DNA of 64,000 bases, from positions 1 through 64,000 of the forward strand of contig NZ_JBJGXI010000010.1 in assembly GCF_045635475.1 (NCBI RefSeq), in the 5' to 3' direction. The position numbers were made by a program, and so were the translations under genes. The notes beneath the pieces were generated by a model. The model was given only the letters and a program-made list of their open reading frames with translations. It searched no databases and was not told the origin of the DNA. Of the stretch, positions 53,262-60,833 are shown one piece after another. Within the stretch, counting starts at the first letter, position 1. Every line of letters starts with the position of its first letter. The stretch comes from JBJGXI01 sp045635475. GTDB taxonomy: Bacteria > Bacillota > Bacilli > Bacillales > Amphibacillaceae.

Positions 53262-53900
53262 GTGGATTTGTTAAAAAGGTATAAGGAATATAGAAAGATA
53301 ATGGTTCAATTACACGGGAACATTTTAAATGATTATGTTAGGGAAGATGATATTAAGAGGGCGGCACAGTTATTTGGTATGGTGGAAAATAACAACATTG
53401 TACTAGAGTCGCCGATTGAAAAAGATGCGTTGATGGATTTCAATGTATATGAGAGATTCAATCAAGGAGACAGCAATCTGTTTGCATACATAAATTCACG
53501 TCCTGATTTAACGGATGATGAACGAATTATTTTAAAAGCGATGAAAACAGCAGATACACAACTCTATGAGGTTGTGGAAATAGATAAACAGAAAGGAATC
53601 TTGTTGCTAAGAAACAGTATTTCTCCCGATAATACGATAACGTTAGTGGACAATGGGATGAGTGGAAGTTTACATGCGAACACGTTATTGTTTACCAGGT
53701 TGGTCCACTTTGATGATTTTAGCATGACTTCCGGATTGTTTTTCTGCTTCTCAAAGGATCATGAGAGATATTTAATAAAAAGAAGTCGCAAATTAATGAA
53801 GAAAATAAATAGTGGTGAAGAATCAATAGACAGATTCATCGCTTTTTTCACCTTGAATAGAAAAGATGGACTTCCAGCAATATTCGAAGAGGTAAATTAA
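53262..53900 (+). CDS. Hypothetical protein (212 aa)
   Basis: I do not recognise a family. It starts with VDLLKRYKEYRKIMVQLHGN and has no membrane span. The GTG at 53262 with AAAGGG upstream is the likely start; the longer frame from 53190 has no ribosome site. A helical N-terminus is followed by a mixed region with LFAYINSRPDLTDDERIILKAMK, and VVEIDKQKGILLLRNSI. It is followed after 46 bases by the DUF6398 gene, and the two are likely an operon between two REP elements. Confidence 0.75.
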   Translation: MDLLKRYKEYRKIMVQLHGNILNDYVREDDIKRAAQLFGMVENNNIVLESPIEKDALMDFNVYERFNQGDSNLFAYINSRPDLTDDERIILKAMKTADTQLYEVVEIDKQKGILLLRNSISPDNTITLVDNGMSGSLHANTLLFTRLVHFDDFSMTSGLFFCFSKDHERYLIKRSRKLMKKINSGEESIDRFIAFFTLNRKDGLPAIFEEVN

Positions 53901-53946
53901 CCTGTACAAGGGGACGGATCGATTGTACGAGAACGGATGATTCATA

Positions 53947-54792
53947 GTGGTGGACGCTAAGGAAAAGCTTAAAGAAAAGAAAGTGAAATTGATAGAGTTA
54001 ACAACAGGTTTTAGTCAGCAATATTTAAATGAAGAATATAATGTGGTGATAGAGCAACTGGTTCAAAAAATGGCAAGGAAGCGGGATGTCCCTTTCCAAA
54101 GTGGAAAAATAGAAATTTGGGCTGCAGCTGTGATTCATGCATTAGGTACTGTGAATTTTTTGTTCGATAAAGCTAATGAGCCATATGCGTCTGTTACAGA
54201 CATTTGTGAATTTTTCGGCACCAAACAAAGTACGACAACGCAAAAATCAAAAAAGATAAGAGATATGTTTAACATGACGTACTTTGATGATCAATTTGCG
54301 ATCAAAACGATGAAAGAGCAAAATCCTTTTGATAATATAACCATGATAAATGGCTTATCTGTACCGCAAGATATGGTTATGACTCCCAAGCCAGTTGAAT
54401 TGGAAGATTGGGAAGTAAGTGTAGCGCATCTACTAGATATCCCGAATCTAGTGAAAGGGAAAACGTATAACGAAAGTGATCTTTTCGATCTGCTAGCGGT
54501 GACTAATGAAAAGTTAGAAATATTTTACGGCTATTTGCAAAATCATTTGTCGTTTCCTTTTTCGGCAACCTATCAACAAGACGTAGGTCCGTTATCGGTA
54601 GCAGAATATGATGTTAATTGTCTTCGGTTGGATCAAATCATGGAGTTTGATGAATTTTATGGCATATACATTGAGTGCAGGCAAGAGAGAAAAAAAGTGA
54701 CTGTTACCTTAGCAGAAATTGAGGTCGATGAAGAAAATCCAAACTATGCGCTCATACAATTGTATCAAGCTTGGTTTTGGAAATATCGGTAG
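53947..54792 (+). CDS. DUF6398 domain protein (281 aa)
   Basis: Residues about 1-130 resemble DUF6398: KLIELTTGFSQQYLNEEY, a VQKMARKRDVPFQSGK segment, then IWAAAVIHALGTVNFLFDKA and FFGTKQSTTTQKSKKIRDMF. The latter segment looks like a HTH (KQSTTTQKSKKIR). The rest is uncharacterised. The start is one of two adjacent GTGs; no strong ribosome site is visible. It may regulate the upstream partner. The REP element starts five bases after the stop. Confidence 0.8.
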   Translation: MVDAKEKLKEKKVKLIELTTGFSQQYLNEEYNVVIEQLVQKMARKRDVPFQSGKIEIWAAAVIHALGTVNFLFDKANEPYASVTDICEFFGTKQSTTTQKSKKIRDMFNMTYFDDQFAIKTMKEQNPFDNITMINGLSVPQDMVMTPKPVELEDWEVSVAHLLDIPNLVKGKTYNESDLFDLLAVTNEKLEIFYGYLQNHLSFPFSATYQQDVGPLSVAEYDVNCLRLDQIMEFDEFYGIYIECRQERKKVTVTLAEIEVDEENPNYALIQLYQAWFWKYR

Positions 54793-54796
54793 AGTT

Positions 54797-54960
54797 GGGA
54801 AACGAGGGGTCAGTTCTCTCGTTCCACTTTAGCTTTCTCCAATTGAAAAGAGATGATTTCTTAAATATGGAACGAGGAACCTGACCCCTCGTTCCACCCA
54901 AAAGTGAAACGAGGGAACTGACCCCCTGTTTCACCCACCCTGTTTCACCCTGTTTCAGTA
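54797..54960. repeat. REP-like palindromes after DUF6398 gene
   Basis: A full element (GAAACGAGGGGTCAG to ACCTGACCCCTCGTTCC) is followed by a short one (GAAACGAGGGAACTGACC to CCCTGTTTCACC) with a repeated CCCTGTTTCA word. Confidence 0.9.
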
Positions 54961-55011
54961 ACACCTCTCCTTTTAGGTGAATATCATGATTCTGAAAGGG
55001 GAGGTTTCACT

Positions 55012-55362
55012 ATGTATGAGGATCACAATCAATTTGATGATACTAGGAATTTACATGATCAATGCAAAAAAATGATGTATTATCATGTAACCATAACGAT
55101 GCATGACGGTAATACTTTAGATGGGATTATCGAAAATGTAGAGAGGGACAATGTTACGGTGCTTGTTGGAGAAGATGTGATGGAAAATAATGAAGATATG
55201 CGATATGGTGGTTATGGTTTCGGAGGGCCTAGAAGAAGGTATCGACGCTTCAGACGCCGTCAGTTCCCGCTTGCAGGCTTAACAACACTGGCATTATTGC
55301 CTTACCTTGCGCAGCCATACCCGTATTATCCATCGCCGTATCCTTATTATCCGTATTATTAA
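55012..55362 (+). CDS. Small protein with LSm-like core and Pro/Tyr-rich end (116 aa)
   Basis: The N-terminal 55 residues (MMYYHVTITMHDGNTLDGII, VERDNVTVLVGED) resemble a small Sm-like beta-barrel. A basic stretch (RRRYRRFRRRQF) and then repeated Pro/Tyr (QPYPYYPSPYPYYPYY) form the tail. Such proteins are common in Bacillaceae and of unknown function; a spore or surface role is possible. The ribosome site AAAGGGGAGG is strong. A terminator follows immediately, so it is monocistronic. Confidence 0.8.
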   Translation: MYEDHNQFDDTRNLHDQCKKMMYYHVTITMHDGNTLDGIIENVERDNVTVLVGEDVMENNEDMRYGGYGFGGPRRRYRRFRRRQFPLAGLTTLALLPYLAQPYPYYPSPYPYYPYY

Positions 55363-55370
55363 TTAGAGGA

Positions 55371-55398
55371 GAGCTATCAATTATGATGGCTCTTTTTT
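55371..55398 (+). terminator. Rho-independent terminator
   Basis: GAGCTATCA (55371-55379) pairs with TGATGGCTC (55384-55392), followed by a T-run. Confidence 0.9.
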
Positions 55399-55540
55399 AT
55401 TTATTGGGTAGAAGATTAGATATGTAAATTCGAGTCAGCATCTTTGCTACTCTTGATTATATCGCTCTATAGGCAATAGATATAAATATTATTAATTGTT
55501 ATAATATTCTAATAGTGCATGGTAAGAGGAGATGAATTTT

Positions 55541-56170
55541 TTGAATTATACATATCCTACTAGTGATGTTAATTTAAAGATACCCAATGTGGTTATTCAT
55601 GGAACAACTAATATTGGAGCAAAACTTATTAAAAATCATGGAATACTTGAAAGAGGTTTTAATCCTTTAGGATATCAAAAAAAGCCCTCTTCTTTGGATT
55701 TTGGCGAAGGATTTTACTGTACTTATAATAATATAGCAACATGTGTACAACAAGTGAATAAACTTTCCGAAACAAGAGCGAAAAACTATTCAGCTAAACC
55801 GGTTATTCTTAATATTGAAGTGGATCAACTAATAAATAGTGATACCAGTTTGAGGTGTGTATATTTTGATGGGAAGAATGATGGTTTAGACTGGGCAAAG
55901 TTTATAGTGCATCATCGTGTAAACAAAGACAAGAGGTATTGTTTCAAAGAACCTTGTGAAAAACACCCTGATATTATGATTGGTCCTGTAGCAGATAGGA
56001 AATATATAACAGCTCTAGCTCATGGAGTTAAATCTCATTCTGAATTAATATATTTTTATAAAGAAATTAAAAAAGCTCCATGGTTTCCGCAGTATAAGCA
56101 AATTGTGTTTAGTGGGAGAGTTCTTAAATATTTAAGGCCATGTTTTAATAAACCTTATTCTGGTATATAA
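55541..56170 (+). CDS. DUF3990 protein, ADP-ribosyltransferase-like
   Basis: The 209-aa protein shows the DUF3990 pattern: VVIHGTTNIGAKLI, LDFGEGFYCTYNNIATCVQQ, WAKFIVHHR, HPDIMIGPVADRKYITAL and QIVFSGRVLKYLRP. DUF3990 has an ADP-ribosyltransferase-like fold and is often found in toxin or toxin-antitoxin settings. It is followed after 22 bases by a small acidic-helical protein, which may be the antidote. I place the start at TTG 55541 because AAGAGGAG lies nine bases ahead; ATG 55532 is almost on top of it. The region is more AT-rich than its neighbours, suggesting transfer. Confidence 0.82.
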   Translation: MNYTYPTSDVNLKIPNVVIHGTTNIGAKLIKNHGILERGFNPLGYQKKPSSLDFGEGFYCTYNNIATCVQQVNKLSETRAKNYSAKPVILNIEVDQLINSDTSLRCVYFDGKNDGLDWAKFIVHHRVNKDKRYCFKEPCEKHPDIMIGPVADRKYITALAHGVKSHSELIYFYKEIKKAPWFPQYKQIVFSGRVLKYLRPCFNKPYSGI

Positions 56171-56192
56171 TTGACCTAAGGTGGTGAGTTTG

Positions 56193-56486
56193 ATGATGAA
56201 TAATAAAGAAGCTCGAATAAAGACGGTTGAATTAGTAAAAGAAAGTTTGGCTGAATTAATTCAAGATAATGGTATTTGTGGAGAAGATGATTCGAAGGAA
56301 TACGCGGAGATGCTCTTTAATGACTACAAGGAACATTTTAATTCCATCATGGAAATGCCTTATGGTAGTAACCTTCCACCTGAAGAAATTGCTGAAGGTA
56401 TTCTATATAAGCACGTCTCGAATTTATCGTCAAATGAAAGTAATCGAGCTTCACTATTCAATTATCAGTCGACGGAATTTAAGTAA
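56193..56486 (+). CDS. Small helical protein, candidate antitoxin partner (97 aa)
   Basis: The protein begins MMNNKEARIKTVELVKESLA and is fully helical and acidic (ELIQDNGICGEDDSKEYAEM, DYKEHFNSIMEMPYG). It lies directly after the DUF3990 gene, and DUF3990 genes frequently have a small DUF3791-like neighbour. I do not see a certain DUF3791 match. The ATG at 56193 has AAGGTGG eight bases ahead. A terminator follows, closing a two-gene unit. Function is inferred from position. Confidence 0.7.
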   Translation: MMNNKEARIKTVELVKESLAELIQDNGICGEDDSKEYAEMLFNDYKEHFNSIMEMPYGSNLPPEEIAEGILYKHVSNLSSNESNRASLFNYQSTEFK

Positions 56487-56490
56487 TAAG

Positions 56491-56527
56491 GCATCTATAC
56501 AAGACTAAGTATAGATGTCATTTTTTA
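56491..56527 (+). terminator. Rho-independent terminator of DUF3990 pair
   Basis: CATCTATAC (56492-56500) pairs with GTATAGATG (56509-56517), followed by CATTTTTT. Confidence 0.9.
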
Positions 56528-56551
56528 ATTGATATATAAATTTTTACAAGT

Positions 56552-56700
56552 GTCCAGCTCCGAGCGCCAGAAACTAGGCGACTTCGCGAATCGCCTTACG
56601 ATAAGTCATTATCGATTCAGGTTTTATGGAAGGTCGACTAAAAGCGGACTCGTGGTCCAACGCCGACATACCCCTATGCGGGGCATGATTCCTTTATCTC
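56552..56700 (+). repeat. Dispersed ~150-bp structured repeat, copy 2
   Basis: It begins GTCCAGCTCCGAGCGCCAG, as in copy 1 at 23410, and shares ATCGATTCAGGTTTT, GGAAGGTCGACTAAAAGCGG and CGACATACCCC. The GGAC/GTCC inner stem is intact while one outer pair is changed. It lies next to the stop of the ion channel gene. Confidence 0.78.
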
Positions 56701-56751
56701 AGTCGCTACGTTTCTCGGGCGGTACTTTGCGCTTTTCTTATCCTTGTTGTA

Positions 56752-57756
56752 TCAATTTACCTTTTTCTCCGCCGGCCAACTCCTAGCATCTGCTTCAACC
56801 ATACCTAATAACTTTTTTCTGCGATCCTTAAGTTGAGTTAAGCTACTTTCAAATGCTTCATTAGAGACTGTAGGTAATTTTGTAGCTCGAAGCGTATTTA
56901 AATCCGGTGCTGGGGGCGTGTTGTTAGTTGAGTTGATACATGCCGCGTTAAGCGTTTCTAGGTAACTATGCACACTTGAGCGTGCTTCTTTAATCCACAC
57001 CTTGTTGGGCTGGTAATTCTCAGGAACACCGAATGTGAATATCGTTAAGGCTTCATCAAAAATGGCCACTGCCACAGTGGAAGCTTGCGCTGTTTTTTCG
57101 CTATGAAAGTAATGCAGTATTGGATATGCTTTATGTTGTTGAGTCAGTTTAGTTAGCTGTGTTGCATGATCCTTTAAAAATAAATCAATGTTACAAAAAT
57201 CAGTACCATTCCACCCGTTTTTCACAATAGTCTCCCCGTTTGTAGCTTGTCCGCTTATATTTTCTGCAAAAGCACGTTTAAGTGTTACTGCTTCCACAAC
57301 AGAAAGTACATACGAGACTCCAAATGTAATAAACAGCATCCCGCTCCCAGATGCAACCGAAGTAGCGATTTGCCAAAACCCGTCTTTTGGAATAAAATCT
57401 CCTATTCCCAATGTAAACAGTGTGAAAGCGGTAAAGTAGATTTTATCTGACCAAGATATAGGTCCCCTATTCTGTGTATCTATAAGAGATGTTTCATCCC
57501 CTGCAAAGAATAGTGTCCACCCGGCCCAAATCAATACAACCCACATAAGAAGCGTCAATATTAAAATGATAGGTCCCGAAAGACTTAAAAGCTTTGTGTT
57601 ATCCCTACATATTTTGCGAAGTCCCCTCCAGCAAAATGCCGTAAAGCGTGTGGAAAGTGGACCTGATGCGCCATCGACCCATAAGGTTGTCCAAAATATG
57701 TCAATGAAGGTCACTATGAGAATTATAGCGCCTATAATAAGGTAAACTGTATTCAA
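56752..57756 (-). CDS. Two-pore-helix type potassium/ion channel protein
   Basis: The 334-aa protein has four membrane segments: an N-terminal one (VYLIIGAIILIVTFIDIFW), one in IILILTLLMWVVLIWAGW, then a pore loop with TLGIGDF (the T-x-G-x-G-D selectivity signature), and a last span (MLFITFGVSYVLSVVEAV). The rest (about 160-334) is a cytoplasmic domain. It probably conducts K+ or a similar cation. The TTG start (57756) follows AGGGAGGG on the minus strand. Its stop lies just beyond a dispersed repeat. Gating signal unknown. Confidence 0.85.
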   Translation of the reverse strand: MNTVYLIIGAIILIVTFIDIFWTTLWVDGASGPLSTRFTAFCWRGLRKICRDNTKLLSLSGPIILILTLLMWVVLIWAGWTLFFAGDETSLIDTQNRGPISWSDKIYFTAFTLFTLGIGDFIPKDGFWQIATSVASGSGMLFITFGVSYVLSVVEAVTLKRAFAENISGQATNGETIVKNGWNGTDFCNIDLFLKDHATQLTKLTQQHKAYPILHYFHSEKTAQASTVAVAIFDEALTIFTFGVPENYQPNKVWIKEARSSVHSYLETLNAACINSTNNTPPAPDLNTLRATKLPTVSNEAFESSLTQLKDRRKKLLGMVEADARSWPAEKKVN

Positions 57757-57897
57757 TTAATTTATCCCTCCCTTTTAAAACAGAAGCAGCGCACGCTATA
57801 TGCCGTATTGGTAATCAGCACTATTTTTTTCTACGCTAGCCTCTAATTGAAGGCAGTTATTTAGATATAAGGCCACTTCTAAAAAATAAATCAGTGT

Positions 57898-57926
57898 TGT
57901 TTACCCCTCTATATAAAAAGTAAACA
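57898..57926. promoter_or_regulatory. Possible operator palindrome
   Basis: TGTTTAC (57898-57904) and GTAAACA (57920-57926) form an inverted pair in the divergent gap between the ion channel and the HTH regulator; TGTTTA words recur closer to the regulator start. It might be an autoregulatory site. Confidence 0.35.
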
Positions 57927-58041
57927 TTAGTGCTTTTTCTTAAAATTAAGTTTTAAATGCATTGCTATAGGTATTGCGATAAAATAAACAATAAGGTAAA
58001 ATGTTTATTATAAAACAAACGAATGATGGTGATGTTTACTA

Positions 58042-58806
58042 ATGGGGACTGAAAAACGTTTTTGGAATGCAACCATCGAGGAACTATCGAATGGCTATGT
58101 TTACAATGACGCCAATGATCAATATGTTTGCCTGCTTTGCAACGAAGCTTTTGAAGATGGGATTATTTATCCAATCGATGGCACATTGTATGAAGCAAAA
58201 AAAGCCATTGTCCGTCACATAACGGATGCTCATACATCTGTTTTTGATTATTTGATGCGTTTGGATAAAAAATATACAGGGTTGTCTGAGCACCAAAAAG
58301 AATTACTCCACTATTTCAAGCAAGGGTTAAGTGATAAAGAAATCGTCAAGGAACAGGACGGAGGCAGTCCATCAACGATTAGAAATCACAGATTTAAGCT
58401 GAAAGAAAAGGAAAAGCAAGCAAAGGTGTTTCTTACTATTATGGATTTACTGCAGAAAAGTACGGACCAAAAGAAAGATGATAAATTTATTAATTTTCAC
58501 AAGGGGGCAAAGATGGTGGATGATCGTTATGCAATCACAGAAGAAGAAAAGGAAAAAGTCTTGTCAACCTATTTTAAACAAGGGATCGACGGCCAATTAG
58601 CTACATTTCCAAGTAAGGAAAAACGTAAAGTAATCGTACTACAAAATATTATCAATCGTTTCGAAACAGGCATCACTTACTCAGAAAAAGAAGTAAATGA
58701 AATATTAAAATCAATATACAGTGACTTTGCAACAATTAGAAGATACCTAATTGAATATGGATTCATGAAGCGAAGTAAAGATTGCACAGCGTATTGGATA
58801 GAATGA
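58042..58806 (+). CDS. Zinc-finger/HTH regulator with DUF2087 C-terminus
   Basis: The 254-aa protein has an N-terminal C2H2-like finger (YVCLLCNEAFEDG, RHITDAH), a LuxR-like HTH (LSEHQKELLHYFKQGLSDKE, SPSTIRNHRFKLKEKEKQA) and a C-terminal DUF2087 domain (ATFPSKEKRKVIVLQNIINR, YSEKEVNEILKSIYSDFATI, YLIEYGFMKRSKDCTAYWIE). It is probably a DNA-binding regulator. The ATG lies a few bases after TGATGTTTACTA with no strong ribosome site. The TGA stop is part of a REP element (GAATGAAACAAGGGGTCAG). Confidence 0.85.
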   Translation: MGTEKRFWNATIEELSNGYVYNDANDQYVCLLCNEAFEDGIIYPIDGTLYEAKKAIVRHITDAHTSVFDYLMRLDKKYTGLSEHQKELLHYFKQGLSDKEIVKEQDGGSPSTIRNHRFKLKEKEKQAKVFLTIMDLLQKSTDQKKDDKFINFHKGAKMVDDRYAITEEEKEKVLSTYFKQGIDGQLATFPSKEKRKVIVLQNIINRFETGITYSEKEVNEILKSIYSDFATIRRYLIEYGFMKRSKDCTAYWIE

Positions 58807-58890
58807 AACAAGGGGTCAGTACTCCCGGGGGGAACGAGGGGGGGAACGAGGGGTCAGTTCTCTCGTGCCGCTTTAGCTTTATTCAATTAA
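58803..58890. repeat. REP-like half element with duplicated arm
   Basis: GAAACAAGGGGTCAG, then GGAACGAGGGGGGGAACG, AGGGGTCAGTTCTCTCGTGC and CGCTTTAGC. There is no matching CTGACCCC arm nearby. Confidence 0.75.
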
Positions 58891-59071
58891 AAAGAGGAAT
58901 TTTTAAACAAATGTTGAATTAGTATCATATCACAATCTCCATTCACCACCCAGTTTATATCCCACCGTTCACCATTTCTTTTCACTTTCTACTTTCTTTA
59001 AAAGGCTTGCGAAGCTCCATAGTTTCAACTAACTACTCTCTATAAAATAATTAAAAAACGAGGTGACGCTC

Positions 59072-59896
59072 ATGCCAAGACCTCCCAGAAGGATAAGTAC
59101 AAATGGTATATATCATATCATGATTCGTGGGATTAATAGGCAGACTATTTTTGAAGATGATCAGGACAGGCGAAGGTTTATCGACACGATCCGTCGATAT
59201 AAAGACGTTTGCAAGATAAAGGTTTACAGTTATTGCCTGATGGACAATCACATTCATTTGTTACTAAAAGAAACAGAAATCCCGGTGTCAAAGGCTGTGC
59301 AAAGGATAGGTGCTAGTTATGTGTACTGGTACAATAACAAATATGAACGATCGGGACATTTATTCCAGGGGCGCTATAAGCGCGAGAACGTAGAGAATGT
59401 TCGCTATTTCCTAACGGTACTTCGTTATATTCACCAAAACCCCGTAAAAGCAGGATTAGTAGATAGTGCTTTTGATTGCAAATGGACAAGTATAAATGAA
59501 TACCTAGCGGGAACGGGTGGAACGAGGGGTCAGATCTATTGTGCCAATGGAACGACAAACCTGACCCCGCGTTCCCCTAGTTTCGTTGACATTGATTTCG
59601 CTCTTCAATTATTCTCCTCAGATAGAAAAAAGGCCCTCCAACTATTTTCCGATTATATGCAAAGATCAAATGATGACGATTGTTTAGACGATCATGTGAA
59701 AAGGAAAGTTTCTGATGATGAAGTCCGAGCCTATCTGAAGCAGATGGGGGTTCTAAATAACAGTGCGCTGCAACAAATGAGAAAACAGCAAAGAAATGAG
59801 ATTCTCTTAGAATTAAAAAAAGTAGAAGGCGTATCACTGGGCCAACTGGCTAGGATTACAGGGATATCGAAAAGTGTCATTTTCCGAATTCGGTGA
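59072..59896 (+). mobile_element. REP-associated Y1 tyrosine transposase (RAYT)
   Basis: This 274-aa transposase belongs to the IS200-like Y1 HUH family. It has PRPPRRISTNGIYHIMIRGI, the HUH metal motif DNHIHLLL (about 59-63), GHLFQGRYKRENV and the catalytic tyrosine in RYIHQNPVKAGLV (Tyr 119). Enzymes of this kind recognise REP palindromes, and many such elements lie within 12 kb here, with one inside the gene itself in frame (about residues 148-168). No flanking insertion-sequence ends are seen, so it is probably a single-copy domesticated type. The C-terminal part (about 190-274) looks like a helical regulator domain. Start is ATG 59072 with GAGGTG upstream. Confidence 0.92.
59516..59576. 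repeat. REP-like palindrome inside the transposase gene
   Basis: GGAACGAGGGGTCAG (59520-59534) and CTGACCCCGCGTTCC (59561-59575) are the outer arms with GCCAATGGAACGACAAAC between. It is read in frame as TRGQIYCANGTTNLTPRSPS. Confidence 0.9.
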
Positions 59897-59901
59897 TGGT
59901 G

Positions 59902-59935
59902 GAGTGGAACGAAAGATCTGACCCCTCGTTCCCCA
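59902..59935. repeat. REP-like palindrome after transposase
   Basis: A compact copy: GTGGAACGAAAGATC with CTGACCCCTCGTTCC, a few bases after the transposase stop. Confidence 0.75.
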
Positions 59936-60011
59936 AAAAACATATATTCGAATCTGGCGGAATCAATTATAATTAAGTCTGTTCGTATAATAAATTGAAA
60001 TGAGGAAGAAG

Positions 60012-60494
60012 ATGAAGAAGCTATTATTTTCTTTAATTGGTATTATTCCGGTGGCAATCGGGGGGTATTTCTTGTTCCAAGCGTTTTTCGGTAATTCTGA
60101 TGTAATGATGACGTATTTGGAGGAAACGAATCCATTAACAGATAGCTATAATGCGCTGGTGGATGAAGAAATGGTACTTGTGGAAAACGGTAGTGAAGAA
60201 GAGCTCACAGTATATACAGAGGATACATTAATCCCTGGACTAGAGGAAGTTCTAGCTGACACAAAAGCATATGGGGACAAAATTGAAGAAGAAGAATTAA
60301 AGACAGTGCACGATATAGATGTACAATCAATCGAAAAATACATTGAAGCAGAGTACGCATGGTTAGAAGGCGACTATGAAACGTCGGATGCATTATTCGC
60401 TCAATCAGAAGCATTAATTGTGCAGTTTGAGGATGAACTTAACAGCTTGGCGAGTAAATGGGGCGTCGAGATTGAATGGGATGCAGAGGAATAA
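60012..60494 (+). CDS. Hypothetical membrane-anchored acidic protein (160 aa)
   Basis: It begins with a membrane segment (KKLLFSLIGIIPVAIGGYFL) and continues as a very acidic extracellular helical region (rich in Glu, Asp, few basic residues). ATG 60012 has TGAGGA shortly upstream; ATG 60000 overlaps it. No family is recognised. It is preceded by the transposase and followed by its own terminator and a group of REP elements. Confidence 0.75.
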   Translation: MKKLLFSLIGIIPVAIGGYFLFQAFFGNSDVMMTYLEETNPLTDSYNALVDEEMVLVENGSEEELTVYTEDTLIPGLEEVLADTKAYGDKIEEEELKTVHDIDVQSIEKYIEAEYAWLEGDYETSDALFAQSEALIVQFEDELNSLASKWGVEIEWDAEE

Positions 60495-60507
60495 TCGATA
60501 GTAAAGG

Positions 60508-60536
60508 AAGAGCCGGCATATTTGCTGGCTCTTTTA
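60508..60536 (+). terminator. Rho-independent terminator
   Basis: AAGAGCCGGCA pairs with TGCTGGCTCTT around a short TATT loop and is followed by a T-run. Confidence 0.92.
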
Positions 60537-60730
60537 GTGAAACAAGGGGTCAGATCTCTCGTTCCACTTTAGCTTTATTGAATTGAGTGAAACAAGGGGT
60601 CAGATCTCTCGTTCCACTTTAGCTTTATTGAATTGAAAAGGGAAGTTTTTAAAATATGGAACGAGAAACCTGACCCCGCGTTCCCCCGCGACCGAATATG
60701 GAACGAGGAACCTGACCCCGCGTTCCGAAT
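60537..60730. repeat. Cluster of REP-like palindromes
   Basis: Two direct copies of GTGAAACAAGGGGTCAG with ATCTCTCGTTCCACTTTAGC (60537 and 60588) are followed by two 3' arms, ATATGGAACGAGAAACC, TGACCCCGCGTTCC and again ATATGGAACGAGGAACCTG, ACCCCGCGTTCC. The unit spacing of 51 bases for the first pair shows a direct duplication. Confidence 0.9.
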
Positions 60731-60833
60731 TATGTTGCGGAGGAGTGTTGTTTATTTGTATACTAAAAGTGATAGTTTTTTAGAGGTGATAGATACTACT
60801 TTAGTTATACTGCCATAATAGAAGGGGAGAATT

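Noticed and set aside
60633..60818. A 61-codon frame (MKREVFKIWNEKPDPAF...).
   Set aside because: It is made almost wholly of translated REP sequence.
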